A stretch of DNA of 64,000 bases from positions 213,767,504-213,831,503 of the forward strand of contig CM054113.1 of assembly GCA_028673005.1 (NCBI GenBank), read 5' to 3'. Made by a program: the position numbers and the translations under genes. Source of the stretch: Tanypteryx hageni. Its lineage: Eukaryota > Arthropoda > Insecta > Odonata > Petaluridae. Positions 35,380-47,639 of the stretch are shown here, one piece after another (within the stretch, counting starts at the first letter, position 1; each line of letters begins with the position of its first letter). Under the pieces are notes generated by a model. The model saw nothing but the letters and a program-made list of their open reading frames with translations, had not been told where the DNA came from and made no database searches.

Positions 35380-37241
35380 TAATTGTCATTTGTTTTTAAA
35401 ATAATGCCCCTTTCTCTTAATATTCAACTGTTATATGTTTTGTTTCCTTACGCTGCAATTTGATGGTGACAAAAGATAAGAACAGGTGACTTTCTAGTCT
35501 CAATATTGTCTTACCTCTCCCTCACTCATTCATCTCCCTCTCTACGTCTTCTCTCGCCGCAAAAACCTCGCGTTCCTCGTATCAATGTGACGTATTCGTC
35601 GGACACGCCATCAATATTTCAGGAACAGGATGGAAGGGAAGCGAGGGGAATAGGGGAGTCTGCGGTCGTCGGATGGGGTAATGTAGAAGGAAGGAAAGGA
35701 GATGGAAATTTGTGCAAGGGATCGTGCGTGTTTCGGAGGTTTGTAAAAGCGAAGGCAAGGAAGAGCGTGATGAGAAAGGCGAAGTGAACTCTAGACCAAC
35801 TTGCGCGCATCCTCAACTATTCCCTTCTCTCCCTAATGCTTCCAGTTGAAGGTTCTATCCTCCGTGCGCAACATCCTCTCCTTTCGGTCGTAGTAGTTTC
35901 CGGGACAACACTACCCCCCCTCTCTCTCTCTCGCTCTCCTCGTCATCAATCCTCCGCCCTCGCTCGCACTCAAGATATCCTCCGACCCAAAGAGTTCTTG
36001 CGCGCGCTTACGTCGTGCGGATGATATATTTGTCCGAGAAACCCCATTTTACGACGCTGCCTCCCCGTTGCTTCTGGATTTCTCTTCAAGAGTTTCCACC
36101 GTTTCGAAGCATCTTCTGAATTGCTTTCTTTAACAAGACTTTTGGGTTAAATTTACTCGTTAATCAAGCCACTCATACAAATCCGACAGTCGTCTAGTTA
36201 ATATTTTAATACGAACTTAGAGTCCTTGTTTACAGCATGGTTATTGATGTTTACCTACTGCAACATAATAATTTGTTATATTTTTAAATCTCGTGCAATT
36301 GAAGCGAAGTTAATTTCAGTTTTACTACATATGCAAATAATCATAACAATTACTTAGAATCAGAACAACTTTGTATGAAAAACAAGACTTCACTTTCACC
36401 GTCCTCTCTCTTGACTGGCTAAACTTATTTTTGTGGAGAATATAATCGTGTATCAATGATTGGATGTATTTATTACGATAATCTTTTTCAATAAAAACCA
36501 TTCCTTTTCATGAAGAAGAGAACTGTGTCAAAATTCCTGTTGTATCAGTTTTTCAATTTCTATTTTCCAAATCGTGACGAAAAACTGAATTTAATCTTTA
36601 GAAGGCTTCGAAATGTTGACATAGAAAACATTTATGGAGATTAAATGAAAAATCAGGTAAAACAAAAGAAGTATCGAGAAGACTAAGAGATTATACAATC
36701 GATAAGAAAGAGAGAGAGAACGCATTGGATATGGTATTTCCTGAGTTTAGATTGACTAAAGTTATGATTCGAGAAAAAAAAAAGAAAGAAAAAAAAAGGA
36801 ATAGTGAGAAAAAGGTTTCTGAAAATCGACGACTTGAAAGAGAGAGAGAGAGCTTCAAAGAAACAAAGGTTGAGAAGGACAGGAGAACGTGGAGAACCCG
36901 GTTTAAAATATAATCACGAAACTGTCTGCGGGCAGATTACTAATGATGACAATATGACAAATTCGTTGTTTTGTGCCGTACACCGCTAACATATTTTCCT
37001 CAACCGTTCCTCAAACTATTAACCAATCAAATCTGCTTTCCCTCTTTGTGCCATCGCCTCCCCAGATCCTTCAGCCATCCAATCTCTCTTCCTATTCTAA
37101 TAGTCGATGTGCAGCGAACCATAATTTTCGAGGCAACAACTCCAACTGATATGCTATACGCTAAGGGTCTTATGAAATTAGAACCATACACTACTACGCT
37201 ATGTTCAGTATAAAAAATTTTTACGTAATTAACACAATAAG
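35380..37241. other. intergenic, nothing recognised
   Basis: The plus-strand frame 35506-35787 has 93 codons and no domain. Lys/Arg/Glu-rich frames at 36725-36989 lie in a GA- and A-rich tract. I cannot support a gene. Confidence 0.35.
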
Positions 37242-37539
37242 CAAGGGGTCTCCAAACTACGGCCCGCGGGCCACATCCGACCCGCGCAGTGATTTGATCC
37301 GGCCCTCCTTATCAGCAAGAGTATTCATTAGATATCATTTATGATATCTAAACGACATTTTTCGGGTGCTACTTTTAATATAAGCGAATTGCATATTACA
37401 GAATCGGAAAAAATTCTCAAAACTTGCTCTTTGAAGTTTTCACACGGCCCAATCAGTCATTTGAAATGCCGTATCTGACCCGCACAATGGATCATGAAGC
37501 TTCATGTGGCTCTTTCAGTAAAAGGTTTGGTGACCCCTG
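37242..37539. mobile_element. hAT-like MITE, degenerate TSD
   Basis: The ends are CAAGGGGTCTCCAAAC and GTTTGGTGACCCCTG, an inverted repeat with small differences. GGCCCGCGGGCCACAT lies next to the left end. The flanks (ACAATAAG and ATATAAGC) share TAAG at a similar offset but are not an exact duplication. There is no transposase. Confidence 0.7.
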
Positions 37540-37974
37540 ATATAAGCAAATACAAATTTAATCATATGATAGACAATTTGAGACGGAAACATGTCTCTTG
37601 GTCAAAGTCAGTTATATTACACCTGTTGGTATATCATTGTCCACTCCAACACAGAATAATGTCTTCAGCTGCTTGGTACATCACTGCCTCGAACAACCGA
37701 AGTCGGCGATATCATGGAATGTTCGAACAGCCGATGAAATCACGGCTTCAGCTGCTGCTACCGGTCCGCGTGGGGGTTGTCTTTCCTCTCGGTCTCCACA
37801 CGACAAAGTGTAGATCAAATGACGCCGGAGGGAGAGGCTTTCAGCGAAGGGGAGGGGAATGAGGTCAGGCGGGCCTTTTAAAAAGGTGTTTTAGGAACCG
37901 TCGATTGGCTACTTTGTTGTTTTTAGATAACCGAAGGGAAGAGGAAAAGTTAGGAAGGTTAGGGGTACCTAGGG

Positions 37975-38010
37975 TATATAAGGCTGGAACTCACAGGGCG
38001 TGTCGTCCTG
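37975..38010 (+). promoter_or_regulatory. candidate TATA box
   Basis: GGTATATAAGGC (TATA at 37975-37982) sits in a GC-richer, CpG-containing stretch. No exon structure could be tied to it. Confidence 0.25.
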
Positions 38011-38131
38011 GGCGTGTGAAGTACTCAGGGCGAGGTCATTATGTTCGGCGATATTACGAATATCGGCGATATACGATAGTGGCGTTATTCGAACGGGCAT
38101 TTCGAATGTGCATGTTCGTACGTTGCGATTC

Positions 38132-38190
38132 GTTAAGTGCTATCGGATAAGTGCGATAGGAAAGGGGGGGGGGGGGGGATCGCCACATCC
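38132..38190 (+). repeat. direct repeat, left copy, with G14 run
   Basis: TAAGTGCTA, CG, ATAAGTGCGATAGGA, a G run and ATCGCCACA recur in the same order at 39472-39525. The left copy has an uninterrupted G run of about 14. The unit itself contains a smaller direct repeat of TAAGTGC. Confidence 0.7.
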
Positions 38191-38427
38191 TCCCCGGGAA
38201 AATTATGAAAAAATGAACCAATAAAAATTTTGATTGGTTGAGGGGAAGTTTCTGAGTCACTTTATTCCCTACATTGTTCCCATACCATGTATGAAGCACA
38301 CATTACACTTAGTAGTTGTCTCTGTCAAACATAGTGTAAAAAATGGATGGAATAAAGTGATCCGAAGATCCTATGCAGACAGGCATAAGCTATAAAGTTG
38401 GGAATAATTTTTAAACGAGAAAAAGTC

Positions 38428-38499
38428 TGCTATTGCCGGAAATCGAACCCGGGTCCTCCACTTGCCGGGTGGATATTCTACCACTGAACTATTGTAGCA
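38428..38499 (-). tRNA. tRNA-like sequence, left arm of palindrome
   Basis: The minus strand reads with A-box-like TAGTTCAGTGGTAGA, a perfect 5-bp anticodon stem (TCCAC/GTGGA) and the loop CCGGCAA. The T arm is CCGGG-TTCGATT-TCCGG, with B box GGTTCGATT. A T5 run follows about 4 nt later (38424-38420). The D and T arms resemble tRNA-Gly. The acceptor stem pairs only at four of seven positions and the base before the anticodon is C rather than T, so it is probably a pseudogene or SINE head, although the pol III promoter looks intact. Confidence 0.4.
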
Positions 38500-38655
38500 A
38501 ATCAATTTTTTCGTTTCTGATCGCGGATGTTTTCTTGGCTGGGACGGAACTAGCCAAGCTAGTATCAAACTGCCCCCATGGATGTCCTCGAACTAGCTTG
38601 GCTAGTTACGTCCCTACCAAGAAAACATCCGCGTTCAGAAACGAAAAAATTGATC

Positions 38656-38721
38656 TGCTACGATAGTGTAGATCATCTGCCCGGTAAGTGGGAGACCCGG
38701 GTTCTATTCCCGGTCATAGCA
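38656..38721 (+). pseudogene. tRNA-like sequence, right arm of palindrome (more decayed)
   Basis: The T arm is perfect (CCGGG-TTCTATT-CCCGG), the acceptor ends TGCTACG and CATAGCA pair at six of seven positions, and a T6 run follows at 38725-38730. The D arm is degraded compared with the left arm and the anticodon stem needs GU pairs. It points away from the left copy, so the two are divergent. Confidence 0.4.
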
Positions 38722-39471
38722 GACTTTTTTCTCATTTCAAAATTGTTCCCAACCTAGTGTAGGTTAATATGCAGCATTTTTTGGCAGAATACTTTAAATT
38801 GAAATCATATATGGAATTCGCATGCTCTGAGGATCAGAGTCCAAGCTATTGTCACAGCTGAAGTTCTCAGAAAAAAGTCCACCAATTATTTTCACTGTTC
38901 ACCTTGATAAAACTAGTCTGGGGATGCACACCCTTTAGAAGACAATTTTCAGAATAGTCATTTGGTGGCACATTGGAGATGAGACAGTCCGCAATTTTGT
39001 CTGGCTTCTTGTTCAGACGGAAACTCAATAACATATTCAATTATGTCCCACAAAAGAACAGATAATTATAATTACAATATGCCATAATTTTATGACTTAA
39101 GGATACATAAAAGTTGAATACCCATCCTTGCCTTAGATTTAAAGTGAGGCCGTTTGCATGTTACTGATATCATAACAAAGAAAAATTCATGACATGTAAT
39201 AACACAAAAGTTTTCCTGAGATTTCTTTCTTGGAAATATTGTACATCATAGCATAAATATTAATTAGACTTAACACATTACATTCTATGAAGCCAGATTC
39301 ATTTTGCTGGGAATATAGCAAACAAATTATTAGTTCTTAGGCAAGGTATTTAATCATTATAATATTATTAAGTATTTCAAAATAACAATTATTCACAAAA
39401 GCATAATTTATCGGAAAGTTCAATTAATTCACAGTGTAGCATTTAAATTAATTCACAATATAGTATTTCGA

Positions 39472-39525
39472 TTAAGTGCTAACGAATAAGTGCGATAGGA
39501 AGGGGGACAATCGCCACAGATGGAA
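39472..39525 (+). repeat. direct repeat, right copy
   Basis: Same order of words as 38132-38190, with a shorter G run and about 85-90 percent identity by eye. The pair brackets about 1.28 kb that contains the tRNA-like palindrome. Confidence 0.65.
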
Positions 39526-39840
39526 TTATTTCTCCTGCCTAATGATGCTATCAATTTAGCGTAAACGATCTTAATAAAATGTTCCTTGTAGAAGATGTTA
39601 TTTTTTAAGTGATCAAATTAGGAAGGATGCTTATGGTTGATATTTTTGCGTTCTATGTTTTTTGAAGACTGAAATTTTACTAAGCTTAACCCTTAGAAGC
39701 TTCATACCATGAAATTTCAGTTCCTTTAGCTTTATTTGCCGATGGATGCTAACACAGGCGGGTGGAAGTACAAATAAAACCGAAAACCTGTATTTTTATT
39801 ATTAATAACTTTTATATTAAGACCAATCCAGATATATGTC

Positions 39841-39910
39841 GGTTTGTATTAGGCAAACATGGCGCGCATTTCGACGATGTCCACTTCAGGGAGTGCCTTT
39901 GTTAATACAA
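39841..39910 (-). repeat. short inverted repeat with hammerhead-like words
   Basis: TTGTATTA near 39844 and TAATACAA near 39903 are complementary and enclose, on the minus strand, CTGAAG, a GGAC-ATC-GTC hairpin and GAAA. The last core A of a hammerhead is U here, and no proper UH site follows. It is probably a decayed relative of the FB motifs. Confidence 0.3.
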
Positions 39911-40189
39911 TTATTGAAGGAAGAATGCATTTATCAATCAAGTTACACATGGCAGGACACATTAAACTGCTTAGATAGGTAAGCAATGACGATTATAAAC
40001 CTGTTTTCTTACATCTCCTCCGGTGAAAATTTGCGGGAAATATGAATTCCACTGTGATTGGACTTCCGTGTCTGATTTCTCCGAAACTATTGTAATGATA
40101 ACGCCCTTCCTATAGTGTTTTCTCCCTATTTCCTAAAGCTACATCCACTTCCGCAAAGAAACCTAGAAATTTCGACAATTTTATATTAA

Positions 40190-40400
40190 GTTCACACCCC
40201 GAAAAGCCTGTCCAAGGGTTATGCCTGTCGGGGGGCCTGCCTGCACTGCCCCTGTTGAACTCTGCGGGCTTTTCTCGACAGCCCGAGAGTCCCAAACTCA
40301 CCTAGCCGGTCGCCTTGTGCTTCGCCAATGGCGTACAGAGCCAGGAGACTTCCGCTACCAACGCTTTGCGGGCTGCCTATCAGCCCTTGAAAAACCATTA
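40190..40400. other. GC-rich island of unknown nature
   Basis: About 210 bp of clearly higher GC than the surroundings, open on both strands (40110-40301 minus, 40221-40403 plus). I recognise neither translation. It may be a repeat fragment. Confidence 0.3.
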
Positions 40401-40403
40401 TAG

Positions 40404-41379
40404 CCGTTCTTTTTATTTTTCCCCTAACAACAAGTTCTTATATTGATTGGTTGATTTTTGTACTTTTACAGAATTTGATCAACCTAAAATTAAATGGATA
40501 GTCATATGTGTACCTTTAAGAACGTTGTACGTACTGCAATAGGGATCACCAATAACTTTTCTTTGTGCTTTGTATTAGAAATAAACAAAAACTAAACTAA
40601 TAAACTAAAAAGTAAAAAATAAATTTTGATTTACTACACTTGAGTTAGAAATTTTGTAAAACTTATTTGGCTTTAAACCTTCTTACACTTTTAATCATCC
40701 TACACTTTGAACATTTGTAAAAGTTATATGGCTTTTTGAAAATGCAAGAGAGCGTAGTAAATCAATATTTATTTTTGACTTTTGTGTACAAAATATAAAA
40801 GTTATTTATTAATTTTTTATATTAATTTATTTCCTCTAAAAACATCTCAAAAAACATTATTCCTCAACAAGTTTTACTCTAAAATCCAATATTGTTCATT
40901 ATATTTTGATTAAAATTTTCAGGAAATGTGGATTGGTTGGTGATTCTAGCTATCGATAGCTAGCTATCAATTTATTTATATTTTATCATATTTCTTTCGG
41001 TTTAGATTTCATACAGATAGACAACGTTGCAAAGGTAATATTTCAATTATTATATTCCAACTCCTTTGCGCAATAGAAAGAAAATATTTTCTTTTAAGTA
41101 TAAAACTATAACAACAATCAATTTTACTAGATAAACGACGAATTATGTTATAATTTTAAACTTGACCAAAGTGGAACTAAAAATATATCAAGAAATTATA
41201 TTTTTTTATTTAAAAAAGTAAATTATGATAATTGCAGATCCAAGTAAAAATTGCTAGCAGACCTCACAGTAAGATAAAAAGACCACGACAATTCGCCCAA
41301 TCCCATGATTTCATCGACAAAGTTACCATGCATCAATATGACGCTGGATGCATTAATTATTCAAGGTCATGCATCTGAA
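40404..41379. other. intergenic, very AT-rich
   Basis: Nothing coding is seen. A small palindrome, AGCTATCGATAGCT, lies near 40948-40961. Confidence 0.45.
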
Positions 41380-42947
41380 ACCTTTTAAATCAACACTTTC
41401 ACAAAGCTTTTACTCCTAATGACGATGAATGTGAAACCACTATTCCTATGCATCAGGGCGACTTGATGGAAGATTTGATATTTTCCGAAAATGGCATCGC
41501 GCTCCAACTTCATTCAATTAAACCAAATAAATCTCCTGGGCCGGAGGAAATACCCGCGCGAGTATTGAAAGAGTTAGCTTATGAAATCGCGCCGTATTTA
41601 AAAATTATATTCGAGAAATCCATTACCGAAGGTGTAGTTCCTAAAGATTGGAAGATGGCACACGTTACGCCCATCCATAAGGGCGGCGACAAAGAGCACC
41701 CCGTAAATTATAAACCGATTTCCCTAACTTCATTATCGTGCAAGATACTTGAGCACATAATCTTTAGTTCTGCAATGCGCTATTTAGATAGTCACTCATT
41801 GCTTAGCGGATACCAGCACGGATTCCGGAGAGGCAGATCATGCGAAACGCAGCTTGGCTAGTTCGTGGATGATTTGTTGCGATGCGGAGAGAAAAATACT
41901 CAGGTCGATGCCATATTCATTGACTTCAGGAAGGCATTTGATAAAGTATCTCATAAGAAATTAATTGCGAATTTAGGACAATATGGTATCAATCCGAAAA
42001 TTGTCAGTTGGGTGAGAGATTTTCTCTCGAATAGAGAACAGATAGTTGTCATCGATGGGAAATATTCGTCCCCCGTTAAAGTTGCGTCGGGTATTCCTCA
42101 AGGAAGTGTATTGAGCCCTCTACTTTTCTTAATCTATGTGAATGATATCTGCTCGGTAGTTCGTAGTAAAATTAGACTTTTTGCCGATGATCCCGTTCTA
42201 TATAAAGAAATAAAAAACCAGGAGGACCATCAGTCGCTGCGTGAAGACTTAAGAGCCATTTCAACGTGGTGCAAAGAATGGAAAATTGAAATTAATTACA
42301 CTAAATGTGCCGCAGTCACGTTCTGGAAAAGTAAGAACATAGAAGTAGGTTTCGAGTATAAAATAGATGGAGTAAATATTCAAGCAGCCGAGTATGTAAA
42401 ATATTTAGGAGTAACCATTTATCGAGATCTTTCTTGGGACATGCACATTCGTCGAGTTATAGGTGCGGCCAACAAGAAACTGGCTTTCATAGGTAGAATA
42501 GTACGGAACACTACAGAGAAAGTACGTGACACATGCTACTTATCACTGGTAAGACCGCAAGTGGAATACGCCTCATGCATATGGGATCCGTACGAGAAGG
42601 GACATATAATTCAATCAGAAAGAATGCAGTGCAGAGCAGCCAGATTCGTAAAACAAAAGTACGAATATAAGGAAAGCGTAACCTCATTATTGAGGGATTT
42701 GAACTGGGTACCACTGGAGGATCGTAGATTGAACTCAAGGTTGCGGCTTCTGGAGAAATATAGATCGGAATGTCTAAAAGACGAGGTTTTAGGAATAATA
42801 GAAGCACCAACGTATATAGGTAGGAACGACCGTGACGATAAGAAACGTGAGATCGATTGTAGGACGGAGCGTAATCTAGGCTCGTTCTTTCCGAGGACAA
42901 TACGAGATCACAATAGGAAATTTCGAATTGCGTTAGACAATCTTTAG
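41380..42947 (+). pseudogene. CR1/L2-like reverse transcriptase with a single in-frame TAG
   Basis: The frame is open for about 520 codons, except for one TAG at 41859-41861 after CETQLG. Motifs in order are IKPNKSPGPEEIPARVLKEL, PKDWKMAHVTPIHKGG, YKPISLTS, HGFRRGRSCETQL, (stop), DAIFIDFRKAFDKVSH, SGIPQGSVLSPLLFLIYVND, LFADDPVLY, KYLGVTIYRDLSWD and FFPRTIRDHNRKF. The natural stop is at 42945-42947. The metal-binding Asp residues of the FIDF and FADD boxes are present. Pro after FADD is unusual; copy 1 has Thr. It is a recently dead copy. Confidence 0.9.
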
Positions 42948-42970
42948 GTAGGTTATGGTGCATTGCACCC

Positions 42971-43001
42971 CCTGCCACCAACCAATTAGGTGAATTGCAG
43001 G
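42971..43001 (+). promoter_or_regulatory. 3'-terminal hairpin of the CR1/L2-like LINE, copy 2
   Basis: CCTGC-CACC (42971-42979) pairs with GGTG (42989-42992) and GCAGG (42997-43001). The nested stems are conserved with copy 1, while the loop sequence differs. Confidence 0.55.
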
Positions 43002-43020
43002 GTAACATGTAGATGTAGAT

Positions 43021-46000
43021 GAAACAGGATTACCTAAAAAGTACCGAGATATTCATCGCTCTGAAAACTAAAATAAACAGTTTCACACATATTCATGTGG
43101 CTACCCAAGAAATGTGCCACAAAAAGCTGGCGAATGGTGAGCGTAAAAACCAGATCCATTTAACACCCTACTTTGCATCCACGGTAAATAAATGCTAACA
43201 CCCGCTACGCTCACGGGACCGATTGTTTAACGCCTCCAACAGACAGAATCGTCTACTATAAATATTCCGGATTATATCCCTCCAGGCGTGCAATTCGCTT
43301 CGCGTCGACCGAGTCGTCTCCGTTGCAGATCCTAAATTACTTCAGCGGATTTAAATCCCTTAGCATTCTTGATGATCTTTCTTTCGCTCCTCTTCCTCCC
43401 TCTCTCTCACACACACTTTCACTCTCATTTTCTTTACTGGATTATGAGCTTCGAATCCCCTTTTGGATTTCGCTTTATCTCCAAATTTCATTTATCATCA
43501 TTCCGCCGCAGGACCTAAGCGAGTAACCATGGCGACGACATGCAGTTGATGAAGCGATTGTGCCTTGGGAGTTTAAGGTGTGGGGGAGCGGAGACCCTTT
43601 ATGCGAATTTGTCTTCCTCCGCGCGATTATCGGTATAGTGAGGATTAAAGGAGGGGAATATCAAGTCATATGTCGATGAACGCGATGTCATGATATCCTC
43701 TGTGCCGTGGGTGAATTATAACGAAAGACTCCCTTTTAAAATATTTCGTTGCTGGTAAGTTCTCTAGAATGCTTCTTAACAAGCTGGCGCGGGTCTGTGA
43801 GATCCGCTTGATTTTAGTTTCTTAGACAAGAACTAGATGACAACGTTTGCATCGCTGCCACACTCAGTATCTTTCCCCATTATTCTACTTCAGTTCAGTA
43901 TAGCAACCTAAGATATATCGTTGTATTTATGCATAGAACTTCTAGACACTTTTTTGTCGCTTTCGGTGCATCAGACCGTGCGCCAGCATTCACATCGTAG
44001 CTTTGGATTATTATAAATGTAGCTATTTACGTAATAAAATCCAAGTATTCTGATATACTTTATACTTGTGAAAATATATATTGACTATTGAATTTTTGGC
44101 TCCTTATAATTTGTAAAGTACTAATTTTGTCAGAGGTGAGTCTGTTCAACGAGAAAGATCAGGAAAGAATAAGAAATTTATCCACATATCATAAAAATGT
44201 CCCTAAACCTCTATGAAAGTTATCGGTTTATTTTCATCGAATCGCATTGTTAAATTAAATTTTAAAAGCAACTGCGTTCTATAGGCTTAGTGCCAGCAGA
44301 GATGTTCATAAATGGAGCGCCAGTCCGTCGGGTTAAAAAGGAATATTTTTCTGAAATTCGGTTCTGTTTATATTTGCGTCACAGTATCTTCCGGCAGGAG
44401 GGAATGGCGTGACGGCGACGCAGTCGTTTTTTGTCAGATTCGCATCTTCTCTCTGAGAGGTATGGAAAAAGCACGAATCCTCATTAGCTCTCTCGGAGAA
44501 TCATTTTGCTTGTTTCCTTTCGTTTTTTAATATTGAGTACCACTTTTGTTTTAAATTCCATATTCTTCATGCCCATTACATATGCGTTTTATGCTACGCT
44601 TTGAATATCATCGATTTTGCAGAAATTTTCGCTCCTTTGGCAAAAGGACCCGCACATTTTGCTACAAAACTATGGATTCATATTAATAGAATTTATTTTC
44701 TAAACCTTTGAAATCATGTTTTTCTGATATTGTAAACTACAAGTCAAAATTAACATTAATAACTTTGAATGATTACAATGAGCATAGTAAACGTTAAAAT
44801 GATTAAATGATTTGACTTACTTATACATCAGGCTCTCGAATTTTGCCACGTAAGCTTTAGTATGCAAAAGATAGATATGCTACGTGGACTTGACATATAA
44901 GAAAATGAAGCTGAACTCACTGAATGATTAGTGTTTGAAAAATATTACGATAAAGAGACTAGAATTAAAACATTGTAAAAGTTTCACAGATTCAAGGAGA
45001 TAATTCAGACACCGTCTCCAAAGAGAGGTGTACTACTGTTTTAGTTTCCTTCCTCGGTGTTCCTAAGTCTCCATACATATCTTAATGTTCATTGTAAATT
45101 TGAAGTAAGGAAATTACGGCAACGTAACAGTTTCCCATAGAAAATAATCCTTCAAGTCTTCTTTTAAAGAGTTTCTAGAAACTAAAACGTAAGCGAAGTG
45201 ATAAATGTTATTTCTGAGATGTTTAAGAGAGATAGGCAAAATTCGGATGGAAGACACATCTGAAGGAGGGATTTCTATAAGGAATATTAAAACAAAGAAC
45301 AAAAGATTTTGGTTTAATTAAAGATATGTGCATGGATGTGTATATGTGAGACAAAGAGAAAGAATTAAGTATGAGAAAGCTTGTGTTTGCGCTTGTACCT
45401 ACAGAAACCCATATTCGATTATAATTTTTATTCCTCTTTACGAAAAAAATATTCTTCTCCACTGTGAATCGCGAGCTGAATTTACATTTCTCTCTGACCA
45501 AGGTAACAAGTTTTACCCGCTCGCATATCCTAAGCCTATAAAAGTTTTTCCATCACTAGAAAAGTTTTGGAGAGAAACTAAGGTTGAATATCAAACATGG
45601 AGTACAATTCAAACAAGTTAAAATATTTTGAAGAGCACTAATCAACACCTGTGTTTTCGAGATCAAAAGAGTCGGACAACATGAATTATAGCGGGTAAAA
45701 TTCTAAGTCCCAGAAAAAATTTGAACAGTTTTTTCAACAATTTCCACTGATCGTTTAAATTGCACCTTAAGAAAAACGAACATTTCACGCGTAATACCAA
45801 CGTACCGTGACTAATGAATATAATAAAAAGGATCGCTTAGGTTAGATTTGAAATACGAACTTTTTACTTAATTAGGAGGAGGAAAAATGATCGAATATGA
45901 TCGAATTACACAAAAGGAAAAAGTGGCTGGACCATATGATTTTTCAAAACTAAAATTTTTGAAACTTGAAACTGAAAATACGATTACATTCAACAGCTTG

Positions 46001-47630
46001 ATTTGGGACAATTTTTTTCCGTTCCGTCGTAGAGAGAGGGATAATTAATTCAGTCGCCTATATTAGGGGACATCGGGCGAGCAATTTACAAATGGAACAA
46101 CTGCCACAGCGAAAAACGCCCAAGGATGAAATATCACGATCATTAAAAAGGTGGATCAAACTGCGAGACAGCACGCACACAGCGACGTAGGTGTGTGTGA
46201 GCTAGCGTGTGTGTGCGCGCGCGCTCGGAGAAAATGGGGGCGTGAATAAATCCACGTCATTTTATGACTTGCCGTCAACCGCGTTTCCGTTTTTTTTCTA
46301 CTAATAAGTGAATATCGCAATTGAGTTTGAACGCGCGTAAAATTTTCTGCGCGCTATTTTTTGGAGCACAAAGTGCTCATTTAGATTTGAACATCTACAT
46401 GTCAATCGTTCACATTAGTATCTACGAAATATATAAGCGCACATTTCTGCCTGAATATTGTTTCAATTTTTCTTCGGTGATTTTGACGAGTGATCTTGTG
46501 TTTGCTTATTTTTATCTTTTTTAGCATTTCAGTAAAAAAATCTACAAAATATGTTGTAACATAAATGGTTAGAAGCATTTATTTGCACACATTGAAAATG
46601 ATAATCGAGTTGGAAACAAGCTACAAATATTAAATGAATATACTACACGAAACGCCTAAAATTCTTTCCAAATGTCTGTCATTTTAAACACCTCCCGCCA
46701 TTTTCATCAAAGTAACCTGGATTAATATGTATTTGAGATTAATGTATACGCGATATTGTGTTCTCTTTCGATTAACCTTCGACGGTATTAATGACCTCTA
46801 AATCACTAAAAATAATTGGACTCTCTTTTGTTTTGCCTAATATGACTTCAGTTTTTCAGTGGTCCATTAAAGGTAAAAATAATAACTGAGAGATCATGTG
46901 GAACTCACGATTTCAATAAACACACCCGCGATGCTTTTAAAAACGTCTCGTTTTCGATTTAAGTACATTTTTACATTCTGAGGCCAAATAGCGGGTTCAT
47001 AGGAATTATATCATATTGGAATCAAGGATCGCAGGTGAAATTAAATTTTCTGCTCCGCTCAACGATGGCATTTTGTGTGTCAAAACGTATATCTTGTGTA
47101 GACAAAGAAGTCATTTTTATTGGCACGAAGTTACACAGAATAGAGGACTCCACAGCCAAATGTAAAATTCCGTAAACCTGAGCCTGGAATTGCACTTATC
47201 AAACCTCTAGCGAGAAACATGCGACGAATGAAATGTTTTATATTTTTAACTACCTAATGGTTCACCATTACACCATAATAAAATGCAGAAACGCGATAAA
47301 GTGCTTTCCAATCAACCCCGAGGTTCTCTGCTTGAATTTGTTCGCATTACCCGAACAATTATTTATATTTTTACGAAGCGATTAATAGCATTCAACTAGT
47401 TCCCAAAAAAATTAAAGCAAATCATAATGCTTCCAACTGCAATTTAATTTTAACAAATTCTTACTCCAAATTCCTCAAAATATTTTAACGAATAAGCCCT
47501 CTCGTACATCTTGAAATAAATCAAAACAAACAAAAAACTGCCGTTTAAAAACAAAACAAGTTCCACCCAAGGAACGCGGAATTTAATTTTTTTTCTATGA
47601 ACCAAGGGTCTCTTTTTTTTCCACGGAATG
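43021..47630. other. intergenic; TATA-like site and a Z-DNA-prone run
   Basis: TATAAATA at 43257-43264 is a weak promoter candidate with no exon support. A (GT)n(GC)n alternating run lies at about 46190-46225. Other open frames have no domain. I see no gene. Confidence 0.4.
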
Positions 47631-47639
47631 ATAAACTAT

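Larger units (their letters stand above)
38397..38753. mobile_element. 357-bp palindrome with a tRNA-like sequence in each arm
   Basis: The arms 38397-38563 and 38592-38753 are reverse complements. The inner 75 bp are over 90 percent identical by eye and the outer parts more diverged; a 28-bp loop lies between them. Each arm runs outward from ACTAGC...GCTAGT (itself a small hairpin) through GCGGATGTTTTCTTGG to a tRNA-like block and a T5/T6 run. No protein is encoded. It could be a SINE-like foldback or a duplicated and inverted tRNA pseudogene. Confidence 0.7.
41380..43020 (+). mobile_element. 5'-truncated CR1/L2-like LINE, copy 2 (better preserved)
   Basis: Homology begins with NQHFHKAF at about 41385 and ends at a GTAGATGTAGATG tail (about 43007-43020). 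The 3' UTR is only about 75 bp and carries a hairpin shared with copy 1. The endonuclease is missing through 5' truncation. No clear target duplication is visible. Confidence 0.85.

Noticed and set aside
35506..35787. 93-codon plus-strand frame
   Set aside because: No domain, signal peptide or splice context; length is within chance for this composition.
37494..37862. 122-codon plus-strand frame
   Set aside because: Starts inside a hAT MITE and shows no domain.
38132..39525. LTR retrotransposon suggested by the direct repeats
   Set aside because: The repeats are only about 55 bp, and the interior has no gag or pol, primer-binding site or polypurine tract.
42511..43008. 165-codon minus-strand frame
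   Set aside because: Antisense to the RT C-terminal region of the LINE at 41.4 kb.
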